Assembly (NCBI RefSeq): GCF_000239695.1
Contig: NZ_JH470338.1
Coordinates: 186,001-250,000 of the forward strand
Length of the DNA: 64,000 nucleotides
Direction of reading: 5' to 3'
Source: Actinomyces graevenitzii C83
GTDB lineage: Bacteria; Actinomycetota; Actinomycetes; Actinomycetales; Actinomycetaceae
In this document: positions 25,494 to 34,910 of the stretch, piece by piece
How positions within the stretch are numbered: position 1 is the stretch's first letter
How the letters are laid out: the number at the start of each line of letters is the position of its first letter
Notes under the pieces: generated by a model
Told to the model about the DNA's origin: nothing
Databases searched by the model: none
What the model saw: the letters and a program-made list of their open reading frames with translations, nothing else
Program-made: the position numbers and the translations under genes

Positions 25494-27402
25494 AACGACT
25501 GCTGTGCCTAAAGTGCACGTTAGCAAGGCGCATATCAGCGAGCGCGAACGCGAGTTGCAATTGCTGCGTCGGCCTAAAGCACCCCAACCCTGGGACCTGC
25601 GCTTATGCCCGGCCATGGCACTGTGTTGGGGCTGCGCCTGGGCATTAGTGCAGGTAGATGCTCGCTCAAAACAAGCTTGGAAATTTTGGTTGCTGCTGGC
25701 CCTTATCTGCGCCCTGGCTGGGCTGGTTTGTATAAGCCGCCACCCGCGCCAGCCCACTCACCGCCTAGATAAACGAGCCGGCGCTGGGCAAACCCATAGC
25801 CACCTCTGGTTTAGTGTTGGCGCCTGCCTGCTAAGCGTATGTGCGCTGAGCCTAAGTGGCGCAGCCCAGGTTTATAACCGCTCACGTGACCCCATACTCG
25901 ATTACATTGATACAGCTCAGAGCCCTAGCCAAAGCCAGGGTGCAAAGCAGGGCCGGCCGGCGCCGTCGTCGTCACAAAACCAAAAAAGCAGTACCGGGGC
26001 GCTAGCCGGTCCCAGCAGGGCAGCCGCCGGGGCAGCAGGCAGTGCTGAGACAACAACCAACGCCGCTAAGGCAGCCAGCGCCGGGGCGGTAAACCTAACC
26101 GCGCAGGTGCGCAGCGTCCCCAAACCGCTTACGCGCCCTGGGCGCTACCTGGTGACCCTCAAAGTTATTCGCGTAAACGCGCGTCCTAGCCGGGCGCTAA
26201 TCACCCTGTTTGCCTCTTCAGCCTGGTCGGGGGTTAAACCAGGGGAAACAGTGAGTTTTCAAGCCAACCTGCGCGGAGCAAAAGCCGGCGGACGAGCCTT
26301 GGCTATCGCCAGCCATAACCGTCTGCCTCGCACTTTAAAACCACCGGGCGGTGTATATCGGCTGGTCAACGCGGCGCGGCGACAACTAGCGGGGGCTGCG
26401 CGCAATGCTAATCACGCCCACCCGCCTCCGGTGCCAAGCGTCTTGGCGCACTGGGGGAGTGGGGTAGGTGAGGGAAGCGCGGCAGCTGAGGGGAGCGTAG
26501 CTGGTGAAGCGGCTGAGGGAAGCACGGTAGATGAGGGGAGTGCGGTGACTGAGCCGGGCCAACTACCCCTGGGGGCTGATGCGCCAGAGCTGGTTATCGG
26601 CGTGGTGCTCGGCGACGACACCGGCCTGGAAGCCGCCACCACCAAAAACATGCGCGCCTCTAACCTCACCCACCTAACTGCGGTTTCAGGCGAACACGTG
26701 GCGCTAGTTTTAGCGGCTACGCTCACCCTATGCGGGCCACTACCAGTGCGCCTAAAAACCCTGATCGGGTTATTTACCCTGGTGGGACTAGTTTTACTGG
26801 TTCAACCCAGCGGCTCAGTGCTACGCGCAGCCGCCATGGGCTCAGTGCAGCTAGTGGGGTTAAGCGCGGGCCGGCAAGCCTCAGCCCTACCAGCTTGGGC
26901 TGCCGGCGCCATCGTGCTGCTGCTAATTGACCCCTGGCAGGCCTGCGACTGGGGATTTGCCCTATCTATTGCGGCCACCGGCGGCCTGATCATGCTGGCA
27001 CCGGGCATAGAGCGCCAACTAGGGCGGCTAATGCCAACCTTCTTTGCGCAGCTAGCTGCAATTCCCCTGGCTGCCCAGCTTGCCTGCGGCCCGCTGCTAA
27101 TCGCCTTAAACCCGCATATCAGCATGTGGGGCGTAGTGGCCAATATGTTGGCTGCTCCCGTGGTAGCGGTGGTTACCTACACTGGTCTGGCGGCCACCAC
27201 CCTGGCCACGCTACTGCCATCCTTGGCGCAGCTGTTGGTGCTACCTGCGCTGTGGGGGTGTGCCTGGCTGGAGTGCATCGCACACTTTTTTGCGCACCTG
27301 CCCGGCGCCCAAGTGAACTGGCCGGGGAAAGTCAGCGGCGTTTGCTCACTGGCGGCTTTAAACGCGGGCATCTGGCTGCTGTTGGTTCGTATGCGACGTT
27401 AG
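25480..27402 (+). CDS. comEC: Competence protein ComEC (DNA channel)
   Basis: 640 residues with several N-terminal membrane helices and an OB-like soluble domain (VNLTAQVRSVPKPLTRPGRYLVTLKVIRVNARPS). The competence domain holds GVVLGDDTGLEAATTKNMRASNLTHLTAVSGEHVALVLA, a core signature, then multiple membrane helices to the end. It moves one DNA strand across the membrane. There is no C-terminal metallo-beta-lactamase domain, unlike the long Firmicute ComEC. An acidic low-complexity insert (about 325-365) precedes the core. It overlaps comEA by 14 bases, so the two are translated together. Confidence 0.9.
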   Translation: MPASKTTAVPKVHVSKAHISERERELQLLRRPKAPQPWDLRLCPAMALCWGCAWALVQVDARSKQAWKFWLLLALICALAGLVCISRHPRQPTHRLDKRAGAGQTHSHLWFSVGACLLSVCALSLSGAAQVYNRSRDPILDYIDTAQSPSQSQGAKQGRPAPSSSQNQKSSTGALAGPSRAAAGAAGSAETTTNAAKAASAGAVNLTAQVRSVPKPLTRPGRYLVTLKVIRVNARPSRALITLFASSAWSGVKPGETVSFQANLRGAKAGGRALAIASHNRLPRTLKPPGGVYRLVNAARRQLAGAARNANHAHPPPVPSVLAHWGSGVGEGSAAAEGSVAGEAAEGSTVDEGSAVTEPGQLPLGADAPELVIGVVLGDDTGLEAATTKNMRASNLTHLTAVSGEHVALVLAATLTLCGPLPVRLKTLIGLFTLVGLVLLVQPSGSVLRAAAMGSVQLVGLSAGRQASALPAWAAGAIVLLLIDPWQACDWGFALSIAATGGLIMLAPGIERQLGRLMPTFFAQLAAIPLAAQLACGPLLIALNPHISMWGVVANMLAAPVVAVVTYTGLAATTLATLLPSLAQLLVLPALWGCAWLECIAHFFAHLPGAQVNWPGKVSGVCSLAALNAGIWLLLVRMRR

Positions 27403-27417
27403 TGGCAACCTTGGATC

Positions 27418-28464
27418 ATGGCCGCCTCACGCTCAGCCCCACGTTCACGCTCTAGTGCCACCACGCGCTCACGCTCAGCCAATGCGCTAGGTAGCACTAC
27501 CTGGGATCGGGTGGATTTAGCCCCCGTAGTGTTACTGCGGGGGAGTGAGTCTGTCCTGGTGCAGCGGGCTCAAGACAGGTTGCTGGCCCAGGCGCGTGCC
27601 AAAGACCCAAATGTTGAGGTCAGCCGCCTAGAAGCAGCCGGATACGACAAGGGCCAGCTAGCCGGGCTGGTTTCGCCCTCACTATTTGGCGAGCCGCGCT
27701 TGATCATCATTAACGATCTTGAACATGCCACCGACGCCCTGATTGAGGATCTGCTTAGCTACCTGCAAGCCCCAGAAGAAGACGTCAACCTGGTGCTGCG
27801 CCACGCTAGCGGCAATCGCGGTAAAAAACTGCTGGACGCTATCGCCAAGGCTGGTATGCCGGTGGTTGAATGCGCGCAAATAAAATCCGCCCGCGACAAA
27901 AGTTCTTTAGTGATCGCTGACGTGCGCCGCGCTAAGCGACAAATCGACCCTGACGCCGTCGAAGCCCTAGTTGAGGCACTGGGCAGTGACTTAACTGACC
28001 TGCTGGGCGCGGTTAAACAGCTGCTTGCTGATACCAGCGGCACCATCACTATCACCCAGGTAAACACCTATTATGGCGGGCGCATTGAGGCTAGTGGCTT
28101 TGCGGTTGCCGATGCGGCAATCAGCGGCGACGGCGCCAAGGCAGTAACCACTTTGCGTCACGCCCTGGCTACCGGCACTGACCCGGTAGTGATTGTTTCA
28201 GCCCTGGCCATAAAGATTCGCCAGCTAGCGCGGGTGGCCGCCAGTGCTGGCAGGAAAGACATCACTCCCGCAAAGCTGGGCATGGCTCCCTGGCAGATAG
28301 ATAGCGCGCGGCGTCAGCTGCGCGGCTGGTCCGACGACGGTTTGGCGGACGCAATTGTGGCGGTGGCTAATGCCGACGCACAGGTTAAAGGTGAAGAGCG
28401 CGACGCCGTCTACGCTCTAGAGCGGGCAGTACTAAAAGTGGTGCACGCCCGCCGTGCCCGCTAG
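27418..28464 (+). CDS. holA: DNA polymerase III delta subunit
   Basis: This 348-residue clamp-loader subunit opens the beta clamp. After an Arg/Ser-rich start, it reads PVVLLRGSESVLVQRAQDRLLAQA, SLFGEPRLIIINDLE and VNLVLRHASGNRGKKLLDAIAKAGMPVVEC. Domain III follows, SDLTDLLGAVKQLLADTSGTITITQVNTYYGGRIEASGFAVADAAISGD, with a C-terminal helical collar. The location directly after comEC, and convergent with rpsT, is the usual actinobacterial arrangement. Confidence 0.93.
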   Translation: MAASRSAPRSRSSATTRSRSANALGSTTWDRVDLAPVVLLRGSESVLVQRAQDRLLAQARAKDPNVEVSRLEAAGYDKGQLAGLVSPSLFGEPRLIIINDLEHATDALIEDLLSYLQAPEEDVNLVLRHASGNRGKKLLDAIAKAGMPVVECAQIKSARDKSSLVIADVRRAKRQIDPDAVEALVEALGSDLTDLLGAVKQLLADTSGTITITQVNTYYGGRIEASGFAVADAAISGDGAKAVTTLRHALATGTDPVVIVSALAIKIRQLARVAASAGRKDITPAKLGMAPWQIDSARRQLRGWSDDGLADAIVAVANADAQVKGEERDAVYALERAVLKVVHARRAR

Positions 28465-28658
28465 ACACTGGCCTTAGCCAGGCACTAGTGCCCTCATTGG
28501 GTGCCACTGGCGCGCCCGCAAAGGCGGAGCATCTGGTACATCCGCGATCCCTTGTGAGTCAGTGGCAGATATGAATCTGCGCGGCTGGAGCCTGCTACGC
28601 CAGTTTTGGTGCCTGCCTGCGCTAGGGCGCAAGCCATTGGTTCACAAATACTGACATT

Positions 28659-28707
28659 TCATCCCTTCCCTATAAAACCCCATGAATTTTTTATAGGGAA
28701 GGGATGA
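28659..28707. repeat. Perfect 19-bp inverted repeat with 11-base loop
   Basis: The left arm is 28659-28677 (TCATCCCTTCCCTATAAAA) and the right arm 28689-28707 is its exact complement. On the plus strand TTTT follows one base later, so it may terminate holA. The AT-rich arms and strand asymmetry of purines are unlike other terminators in this window. Confidence 0.9.
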
Positions 28708-28773
28708 TTTTGCCTGTATTTGTCTGTGTTTGTCTGATTTTGCCTGCAGTGCCTGGCACTGCCTGCACAAACA

Positions 28774-28806
28774 AAATGGCCGACCCCCATGGGGGATCGA
28801 CCATTT
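28774..28806 (-). terminator. rpsT terminator
   Basis: AAATGG (28774-28779) and CCATTT (28801-28806) close a stem that includes CGA/TCG and CCCC/GGGG with two mismatches. On the minus strand it ends in TTTTG. Confidence 0.85.
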
Positions 28807-28828
28807 GCAGCTAGCTAACTAGCAAAGA

Positions 28829-29089
28829 TCACATAGCAGCAATCTGCTTGCCCAGCTTGGACTTGCGGTTGGCAGCCTGGTTGCGGTGGATAACACCCTT
28901 GGAGACAGCCTTGTCCAGCTTGCGGCCGGCCTTGCGCATCTCGGCTTCAGCTACAGCCTTGTCGCCGGAGGCGATAGCCTCGCGTACACGGCGCACGTAG
29001 GTCTTGAGCTCCGACTTGACGTGTCGGTTGCGGATGCGGGCCTTTTCGTTGGTTTTGATGCGCTTGATCTGCGACTTAATGTTCGCCAC
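28829..29089 (-). CDS. rpsT: 30S ribosomal protein S20
   Basis: 86 residues, the usual length: [86 protein letters not shown]. It binds 16S rRNA early in small-subunit assembly. It is monocistronic, with its own terminator. Confidence 0.97.
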   Translation of the reverse strand: MANIKSQIKRIKTNEKARIRNRHVKSELKTYVRRVREAIASGDKAVAEAEMRKAGRKLDKAVSKGVIHRNQAANRKSKLGKQIAAM

Positions 29090-29241
29090 GATTAATCTTT
29101 CTTACAGACGGATATGGTCAATGGCCGGTAAGAGGGTACGCAATAACCTTGACTATCAGGCGTGGGGTTGCCCTGGCTAAGGTTCCTGCTGGACCTACGA
29201 AGCCGGCCAGGCCCAAGGTCCAAGAGGAAACATTAGCATAA

Positions 29242-30003
29242 TTACGAGCGTTTTCCCCAGTGCTTAGCTATGGCCGTAACCACCTTATTGTAGGTGGCCC
29301 TATCCAGCGTGGCCCCCTCGCGGCGCACGTCACGCTGGGAGACAAGCAGTAGTCGGTCCAGGCGCACCGAGCTAACTCGCCCCTGCGGATCCCACTCGCC
29401 GCTACCAATGGCCAGCCAGTAACGTCCCCAGTGGGCTTCCTGCTCGCGGTCAATATCGTGGTTTTTGCTGGTCAACTGGGCTACGACGACGTCGGAGCCG
29501 TTACGTGCCAGCACCACCACTGGGCGGTCTTTCCCCTGGGTGGGATCTTCCTCATAGGAGATCCAGGTCCACACCACTTCGCCCGGGTCGGCGTCGTTAT
29601 CGGCGACCGGCTGGTAGCTAAATTCGGGTAGGCCGCGCATGGCCACATCCCACACCTGGTTACCACTGATATGTACGTCGCGGCTAGCAGTGCTTTTAGC
29701 AGCAGTTTTAGCGTTGGCTACGCTGCGGGGAGTGGGTTTTGTGCCCTGTCTGGTCCCGGCACTCTGGCTGGTTCCGACGCCGTGGCTAGCGGTGCCCTTA
29801 GAACTAGCGGGAGGTTTGGGGTTGCTAGCAGAGCGTCCACTAGTCGAGGGACGCAATGCTTCCTGATCAGCAGCCTGGTTGGGCTCAGCGGACTGGTTGG
29901 GCTCAGGCGCCTGCGAGCTGGTGTTAGCGCAGTCCTTATTGGTCCCAAATAAGGCTGCCGCCAGGCGTAAAGCGGCAATAAACACTTCGGATAAATTAGC
30001 CAT
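29242..30003 (-). CDS. PemK/MazF-like toxin-fold protein with long N-terminal extension
   Basis: 253 residues. The C-terminal ~115 have the MazF/PemK barrel: PGEVVWTWISYEEDPTQGKDRPVVVLARNGSDVVVAQLTSKNHD, then WLAIGSGEWDPQGRVSSVRLDRLLLVSQRDVRREGATLDRATYNKVVTAIAKHWG. The G-D-RPVVV and late RLDRLL segments are typical. The N-terminal ~130 residues are Pro/Ser/Ala/Gln-rich, probably disordered, after a short hydrophobic start. MazF proteins are endoribonucleases inhibited by an antitoxin, but none is adjacent. In actinobacteria solitary genes of this form are frequent, and a housekeeping role is possible. Confidence 0.75.
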   Translation of the reverse strand: MANLSEVFIAALRLAAALFGTNKDCANTSSQAPEPNQSAEPNQAADQEALRPSTSGRSASNPKPPASSKGTASHGVGTSQSAGTRQGTKPTPRSVANAKTAAKSTASRDVHISGNQVWDVAMRGLPEFSYQPVADNDADPGEVVWTWISYEEDPTQGKDRPVVVLARNGSDVVVAQLTSKNHDIDREQEAHWGRYWLAIGSGEWDPQGRVSSVRLDRLLLVSQRDVRREGATLDRATYNKVVTAIAKHWGKRS

Positions 30004-30060
30004 GGCCTAATCCTATTTAACTGTCTGGCCTCTAATATCCACCTAAGCAGTGGCGCACAG

Positions 30061-30102
30061 CACCTGATGCGCAGCACCTGGCACCTGATGCGCAGCACCT
30101 GG
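30061..30102. repeat. 21-base tandem repeat, two copies
   Basis: Units 30061-30081 and 30082-30102 are identical (CACCTGATGCGCAGCACCTGG). They lie in the intergenic region before lepA, upstream of a GCGGCGTCGTCG motif at 30141. Confidence 0.9.
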
Positions 30103-30261
30103 CACGCGGCGCCCCCAGCTGCGCCCCCGCTGCCAGCCGGGCGGCGTCGTCGTAAACAAAACGTAAGACACACTGGTGACTTTGGTCGCTAGCTTTGAGG
30201 GCTAAGCGGGGCGCATGGGATAATGCCAAATAATCTGTGCTAAACCGTCGGAAGTGTCGCG

Positions 30262-32136
30262 TTGACCCCCATTGCCACCCCAGAGCAGCTAAAAAACGTC
30301 CAGCCTGCCTCCACCCCCCAGCACCTGCTGCGTAATTTCTCCATCATTGCCCACATCGACCACGGTAAATCCACCCTGGCCGACCGTATGCTGCAGGCCA
30401 CCGGCGTGGTCCAGCCACGTGACATGCGCGCCCAATACCTAGACCGTATGGATATTGAGCGCGAACGCGGCATCACCATTAAAAGCCAGGCTGTGCGTAT
30501 GCCCTGGACCGTTGAGGCTGAAGGGGTGAGCACCACCTACGCCCTAAACATGATCGACACCCCCGGTCACGTGGACTTCTCCTACGAAGTTAACCGCTCG
30601 CTGGCCGCCTGTGAGGGGGCAGTGCTGCTAGTAGACGCCGCCCAGGGCATTCAGGCCCAAACCCTAGCCAACCTATATATGGCTATGGAAGGCGACCTGA
30701 CCATCATCCCGGTGCTCAACAAAATTGACCTACCCGCAGCCGAGCCCGAGCGCCACGCCGCCGAAATCGCCTCCCTGATCGGCTGCGAAATTGAGGACGT
30801 ACTACAGGTTTCAGGTAAAACCGGCCAGGGCGTGCCCGAGCTACTAGACCAGATCGTGGCCCAGGTGCCCGCCCCGGCAGGCACCCCCGACGCCCCCACC
30901 CGCGCCATGATTTTCGACTCCGTCTATGACACCTACCGGGGCGTAGTCACCTATGTGCGTGTAGTTGACGGGCAGCTAAAGCCGCGCCAGCGCATTGAAA
31001 TGCTCTCCACCAAAGCCCACCACGAGCTGCTAGAAATCGGGGTTATTTCCCCCGAACCACAGCCCACCCAGGGCCTGGGCGCCGGCGAAGTAGGCTACCT
31101 GATCACCGGCGTTAAAGACGTGCGCCAATCCAAGGTAGGTGACACGGTCACCAGCGCCGCCGAGCCAGCCAGCGAACCACTAGCGGGCTACCAAGAACCC
31201 AAACCCATGGTGTTCTCCGGCCTATTCCCGGTAGACGGCTCAGACTTCCCCAACCTGCGCGACGCTCTAGACAAGCTCAAGCTCAACGACGCCGCCCTAA
31301 CCTACGAGCCCGAAACCTCCGTGGCCCTAGGCTTCGGTTTCCGCTGCGGCTACCTAGGCTTGCTGCACCTAGAAATTATTCGTGAACGCCTAGAGCGCGA
31401 ATTCAACCTAGACATTATCTCTACCGCCCCTTCCGTGGTTTACGACGTAACCATGGAAGACAAAACCGAGCACCTAGTCACCAACCCCTCAGAATTCCCT
31501 GAAGGCAAGGTGCTAGATGTGCGCGAGCCGGTAGTGCGCGCCACTATCCTTACCCCCAGCGAATTTGTGGGCACCGTAATGGAACTATGCCAGTCGCGAC
31601 GCGGCAACCTGCTAGGCATGGACTACCTGAGCGAAACCCGCGTGGAAATGCACTACACCCTGCCCCTGGCAGAAATCGTCTTTGACTTCTTTGACCAGCT
31701 CAAGTCGCGCACTCGCGGCTATGCGTCGCTGGACTATGAACCCGAGGGTACCCAAAGCGCCAACCTGGTTAAGGTTGACATTTTGCTTAACGGCGACAAG
31801 GTGGATGCTTTCAGTGCCATTGTGCACAAGGATGCGGCCTACTCCTACGGGCTGATGATGACTAAGCGCCTAAAGGACCTGATTCCGCGCCAGCAGTTTG
31901 AGGTGCCCGTACAGGCCGCTGTGGGTAGCCGCATTATTGCCCGTGAAACCATCCGCGCCCTGCGTAAAGACATGCTGGCCAAGTGCTATGGCGGTGACAT
32001 CACCCGTAAGCGCAAGCTGCTAGAAAAGCAGAAGGAAGGTAAAAAGCGCATGAAGGCCATTGGCCGCGTGGATGTGCCTCAGGAAGCCTTTATTGCGGCT
32101 TTGGGTGCAGACACCCCCACTGGCAAGGAAAAGTAA
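30262..32136 (+). CDS. lepA: Elongation factor 4 (LepA)
   Basis: 624-residue translational GTPase that back-translocates or remodels stalled ribosomes. G1 is [14 protein letters not shown] (from residue 29), followed by [14 protein letters not shown] (switch I), [13 protein letters not shown] (G3) and NKIDLPAA (G4). The LepA-specific C-terminus contains [33 protein letters not shown]. The TTG at 30262 is used because GGAAG lies 7 bases before it. Its stop overlaps the trmB start (TAATG). Confidence 0.96.
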   Translation: MTPIATPEQLKNVQPASTPQHLLRNFSIIAHIDHGKSTLADRMLQATGVVQPRDMRAQYLDRMDIERERGITIKSQAVRMPWTVEAEGVSTTYALNMIDTPGHVDFSYEVNRSLAACEGAVLLVDAAQGIQAQTLANLYMAMEGDLTIIPVLNKIDLPAAEPERHAAEIASLIGCEIEDVLQVSGKTGQGVPELLDQIVAQVPAPAGTPDAPTRAMIFDSVYDTYRGVVTYVRVVDGQLKPRQRIEMLSTKAHHELLEIGVISPEPQPTQGLGAGEVGYLITGVKDVRQSKVGDTVTSAAEPASEPLAGYQEPKPMVFSGLFPVDGSDFPNLRDALDKLKLNDAALTYEPETSVALGFGFRCGYLGLLHLEIIRERLEREFNLDIISTAPSVVYDVTMEDKTEHLVTNPSEFPEGKVLDVREPVVRATILTPSEFVGTVMELCQSRRGNLLGMDYLSETRVEMHYTLPLAEIVFDFFDQLKSRTRGYASLDYEPEGTQSANLVKVDILLNGDKVDAFSAIVHKDAAYSYGLMMTKRLKDLIPRQQFEVPVQAAVGSRIIARETIRALRKDMLAKCYGGDITRKRKLLEKQKEGKKRMKAIGRVDVPQEAFIAALGADTPTGKEK

Positions 32137-33137
32137 TGGATAAGGCGGCTAAGCACACTAGTGCCTGGGCTGATGCGGCCACCGGCCAAATGCATCCGGC
32201 CCGCTCGCATGAGGTTCATGCCCGGGTGCGCTCTTTTTCGCGAGCAGGTGGGCGCCTGCGTGCCAGCCAGCATGCCGCTTTGGAGCGTCACGGGGACAGC
32301 TACCTGGTCCAGGTGCCGCGCCGCGACGCTATCCGCACGGTAGATCCAGACTTTGTGCTTGACCCCCAGCAGGTGTTTGGCCGCAGAGCCCCGCTGATTG
32401 TGGAGGTTGGCCCAGGCGGGGGAGAGGCCCTACTGGCGGCCGCTAAAGCTAACCCGGACACCGACTTTTTTGCGGTAGAAGTGTGGGAAACCGCCATCGC
32501 CAAAATTGTTTCCGCAGCCGCCGCCCAGGCGCTAGACAATGTCAAGGTGGTTGCGGCTGATGCTTCACAGCTTCTAGCCACCGCCCTGCCGGTTGGTTGT
32601 GCTAGCGAGGTGTGGACTTTCTTCCCGGACCCTTGGCGTAAAAGCCGTCACCGTAAGCGTCGCCTAGTTAATGAGGCTTACGCCGCCTTGGTGGCGCGGG
32701 TGCTGGCACCGGGGGGAGTGTGGCGACTGGCTACGGACTGGGCTGATTACGCCTGGCAGATGCGCGACGTCGTAGAGGCAGTAAGCGCTAAAGGCCTGTT
32801 TACTTATCCCGACGCCGGCGCTCGCCCCCAGCTGGGCAGTGACACTTGGGTTGAGGGAGATAAAGGCAACGGCCCAGACCCGGGCTCACCGCGCGGCGTC
32901 ATGGGCGGGTGGAGCCAGCGTTTTAGCGGGCGCAAACTGACCCGTTTTGAAGCGCGCGGCATCGCTGAAGGGCGCACTATTCGCGACCTAACCGCGCTGC
33001 GCACCGACCAGAAACTAACCCCTGAAATTGACTCGCGCGAGGCGGCACAGCGCGAGGTGGCACAGCGTGAGGTTGCACAGAGCGAGGTGGCACAGCCGGA
33101 AAATGGCGCTTCAGGCTTAAGGGCGCCTAGTGCCTAG
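32136..33137 (+). CDS. trmB: tRNA (guanine-N7)-methyltransferase
   Basis: 333 residues. The SAM-binding core starts PLIVEVGPGGGEALLAAA and continues with DFFAVEVWETAIAKI and WTFFPDPWRKSRHRKRRLVN (the conserved FPDPW...H-KRR). GGVWRLATDWADYAWQM and a late TRFEARG-type motif (KLTRFEARGIAEGRTIRDL) follow. It makes m7G46 in tRNA. The C-terminus carries a degenerate five-residue repeat (EAAQR-EVAQR-EVAQS-EVAQP) from 15-base tandem DNA repeats. It overlaps lepA and hemW, so all three are one operon. Confidence 0.93.
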   Translation: MDKAAKHTSAWADAATGQMHPARSHEVHARVRSFSRAGGRLRASQHAALERHGDSYLVQVPRRDAIRTVDPDFVLDPQQVFGRRAPLIVEVGPGGGEALLAAAKANPDTDFFAVEVWETAIAKIVSAAAAQALDNVKVVAADASQLLATALPVGCASEVWTFFPDPWRKSRHRKRRLVNEAYAALVARVLAPGGVWRLATDWADYAWQMRDVVEAVSAKGLFTYPDAGARPQLGSDTWVEGDKGNGPDPGSPRGVMGGWSQRFSGRKLTRFEARGIAEGRTIRDLTALRTDQKLTPEIDSREAAQREVAQREVAQSEVAQPENGASGLRAPSA

Positions 33138-34386
33138 CCAGCCTGAAGGCCAAAAACTTCCCGACCCCTACGCCCTACCTGACGCTGTCAACCAGGGTGA
33201 TCAGGGAGGCCAGCCCAAAAACTTCTCGGTTTACCTGCACGTACCCTACTGCCGGGTGCGTTGCGGTTACTGCGATTTCAACACCTACACCAACCTGACC
33301 ATGGGACCGGGGGCTAACGCCGGTGACTATCCCCAAACCCTGGCCGCTGAAGCGCGCCTGGTGGCTGGGGCAATGCAGCGAGCTGGCCTGTCCTTGCCAC
33401 CAGCCTCTACCGTATTTATTGGGGGAGGTACCCCCACCATGCTGGCTGCTAAAGATTTAGCGGCAATGGTGGATACGGTGGCGCAAACCTGGGGCCTGAG
33501 CGACGACGTCGAGATCACCACAGAAGCCAACCCTGAAACTGTAGATGCCCCCTACCTGCAAGCTTTAGCAAGCGCCGGGTTTACGCGGGTGTCGTTTGGG
33601 ATGCAGTCGGCTGTTCCTGCAGTGCTTAAAACCTTAGACCGCACCCACACCCCGGCGCGCGTGCCGCAAGTGGTGGCTTGGGCTAAACAAGCGGGCCTGC
33701 AAACCTCAGTTGACCTGATCTACGGCAGCCCTGGCGAGTCGCTGGCAGATTGGCGCCTTTCCCTGGAGGCGGCCGTGGCCATGGAACCAGACCACATCTC
33801 CGCCTACGCCCTGGTGATTGAGCCGGGCACAAAAATGTGGGGCCAGGTGCGTCGCGGTGAGCTGCCCATGCCCAGTGACGATGATGAAGCCAGTAAATAT
33901 GAGCTGGCTGATCAGCTTTTAAAGGACGCCGGCTACAACTGGTACGAAATTTCCAACTGGGCTCGCCCCGGCTACCAGTGCCGCCACAACCAAGCCTACT
34001 GGCGCCAAGACACGTTCTGGTGGGGGCTAGGTCCAGGGGCGCACTCATATTTGGGCGCTGCCCGGCTATGGAACACTAAACACCCTCTGGCCTGGGCTAA
34101 CCAAATTAACTCAGGGCAAATCCCGGTGGCTGGCTGGGAGCATTTAGGGGCTAGTGAGCGCGCCACTGAAGTGGTGATGCTGGCTGTGCGTACCCGCGCG
34201 GGCCTAGACATCGACCAGCTGCGCCAGCTGCGTGAAGATAAAGGCGCGGGCCTATCTCAAGTGGTGGCTAAGCTGATTGCTACTGGCCTGATAGAGCCGC
34301 GCCAAGCCCTGGCTGGAAGGGTTGTCTTGACACTGTCAGGTCGTTTATTGGCTGACGGCGTCACTTCCCAGCTTCTAGGATGGTAG
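33130..34386 (+). CDS. hemW: Radical SAM heme chaperone HemW
   Basis: 418 residues. The radical SAM motif is VPYCRVRCGYCDFNTYT (Cys 41, 45, 48), the HemW-type CxxxCxxC with the following Asp-Phe. Other landmarks are FIGGGTPTML, EITTEANPETV, TRVSFGMQSAVPAVLKTLDRTHTP and VDLIYGSPGESLADW, with a C-terminal winged-helix. HemW inserts heme into respiratory enzymes, although older annotations call it coproporphyrinogen III oxidase. GTG start at 33130 lies inside the end of trmB. Confidence 0.93.
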   Translation: MPSQPEGQKLPDPYALPDAVNQGDQGGQPKNFSVYLHVPYCRVRCGYCDFNTYTNLTMGPGANAGDYPQTLAAEARLVAGAMQRAGLSLPPASTVFIGGGTPTMLAAKDLAAMVDTVAQTWGLSDDVEITTEANPETVDAPYLQALASAGFTRVSFGMQSAVPAVLKTLDRTHTPARVPQVVAWAKQAGLQTSVDLIYGSPGESLADWRLSLEAAVAMEPDHISAYALVIEPGTKMWGQVRRGELPMPSDDDEASKYELADQLLKDAGYNWYEISNWARPGYQCRHNQAYWRQDTFWWGLGPGAHSYLGAARLWNTKHPLAWANQINSGQIPVAGWEHLGASERATEVVMLAVRTRAGLDIDQLRQLREDKGAGLSQVVAKLIATGLIEPRQALAGRVVLTLSGRLLADGVTSQLLGW

Positions 34387-34457
34387 GCTCACCCTCGGAG
34401 GGGCACTGCCCTCATACTTTTATTGTTCGCTAGGCTTTGCAAGCCTTAGGAGGAAAA

Positions 34458-34754
34458 ATGACTGACCCCGGTTACTCCGGTGACATGAACTACGGCGGCG
34501 GCTATGGTTACCAGCCCCCGGCTGACCCGAAGCTAAAGCAGCGTGGCACGGTAGCGCTGGGCCTATCCATTGGTGGTCTGCTCTTTGGTATCTTGGCAAT
34601 CGTTGGCCTAATCATGGGCATCATGGTCCTGAATAAGGCCAAGTCTGTTGGTGACGTCGAGGCCGCCAAGTACGCCAAGTACGCCGTAATCGCTGGCGGC
34701 GTGGTTGTGACCCTTAACGTGGTGTTCTCCGTGATGTATGTCATGGGCTCCTGA
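34458..34754 (+). CDS. Small two-helix membrane protein (DUF4190-like)
   Basis: 98 residues: a Gly/Tyr/Pro-rich cytoplasmic start (MTDPGYSGDMNYGGGYGYQPPADPK), one membrane helix (TVALGLSIGGLLFGILAIVGLIMGIMVLNKA), a short loop, and a second helix (YAVIAGGVVVTLNVVFSVMYVMG). The ATG at 34458 follows AGGAGG by 5 bases. Function is unknown; similar proteins are common in actinobacteria. A terminator follows. Confidence 0.75.
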   Translation: MTDPGYSGDMNYGGGYGYQPPADPKLKQRGTVALGLSIGGLLFGILAIVGLIMGIMVLNKAKSVGDVEAAKYAKYAVIAGGVVVTLNVVFSVMYVMGS

Positions 34755-34793
34755 GCCTCACTAGCTTCTAACCAAGCTAGGTTCCAAAGTTAT

Positions 34794-34827
34794 GGCAGGT
34801 CTGGCTAAGCCGGGCCTGCCAAGCTTT
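34794..34827 (+). terminator. Terminator after small membrane protein gene
   Basis: GGCAGG (34794-34799) pairs with CCTGCC (34815-34820), then AAGCTTTTA. Confidence 0.75.
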
Positions 34828-34910
34828 TACTTAAAACTTAGAGCTAATAGAATTGGCTTGTTTTTCCAATCCCTCTCTTGCACCGCATCGCCTAAATCTG
34901 GGAGCTAACT

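Larger units (their letters stand above)
28465..28828. other. 364-bp convergent intergenic region holA/rpsT
   Basis: No gene is seen. It contains a long perfect hairpin (28659-28707), a T-rich stretch with repeated TTTG(T/C)CTG words (28708-28750), and the rpsT terminator. Confidence 0.7.

Noticed and set aside
30061..30102. Possible CRISPR or iteron array
   Set aside because: Only two adjacent copies with no spacer and no replication gene nearby.
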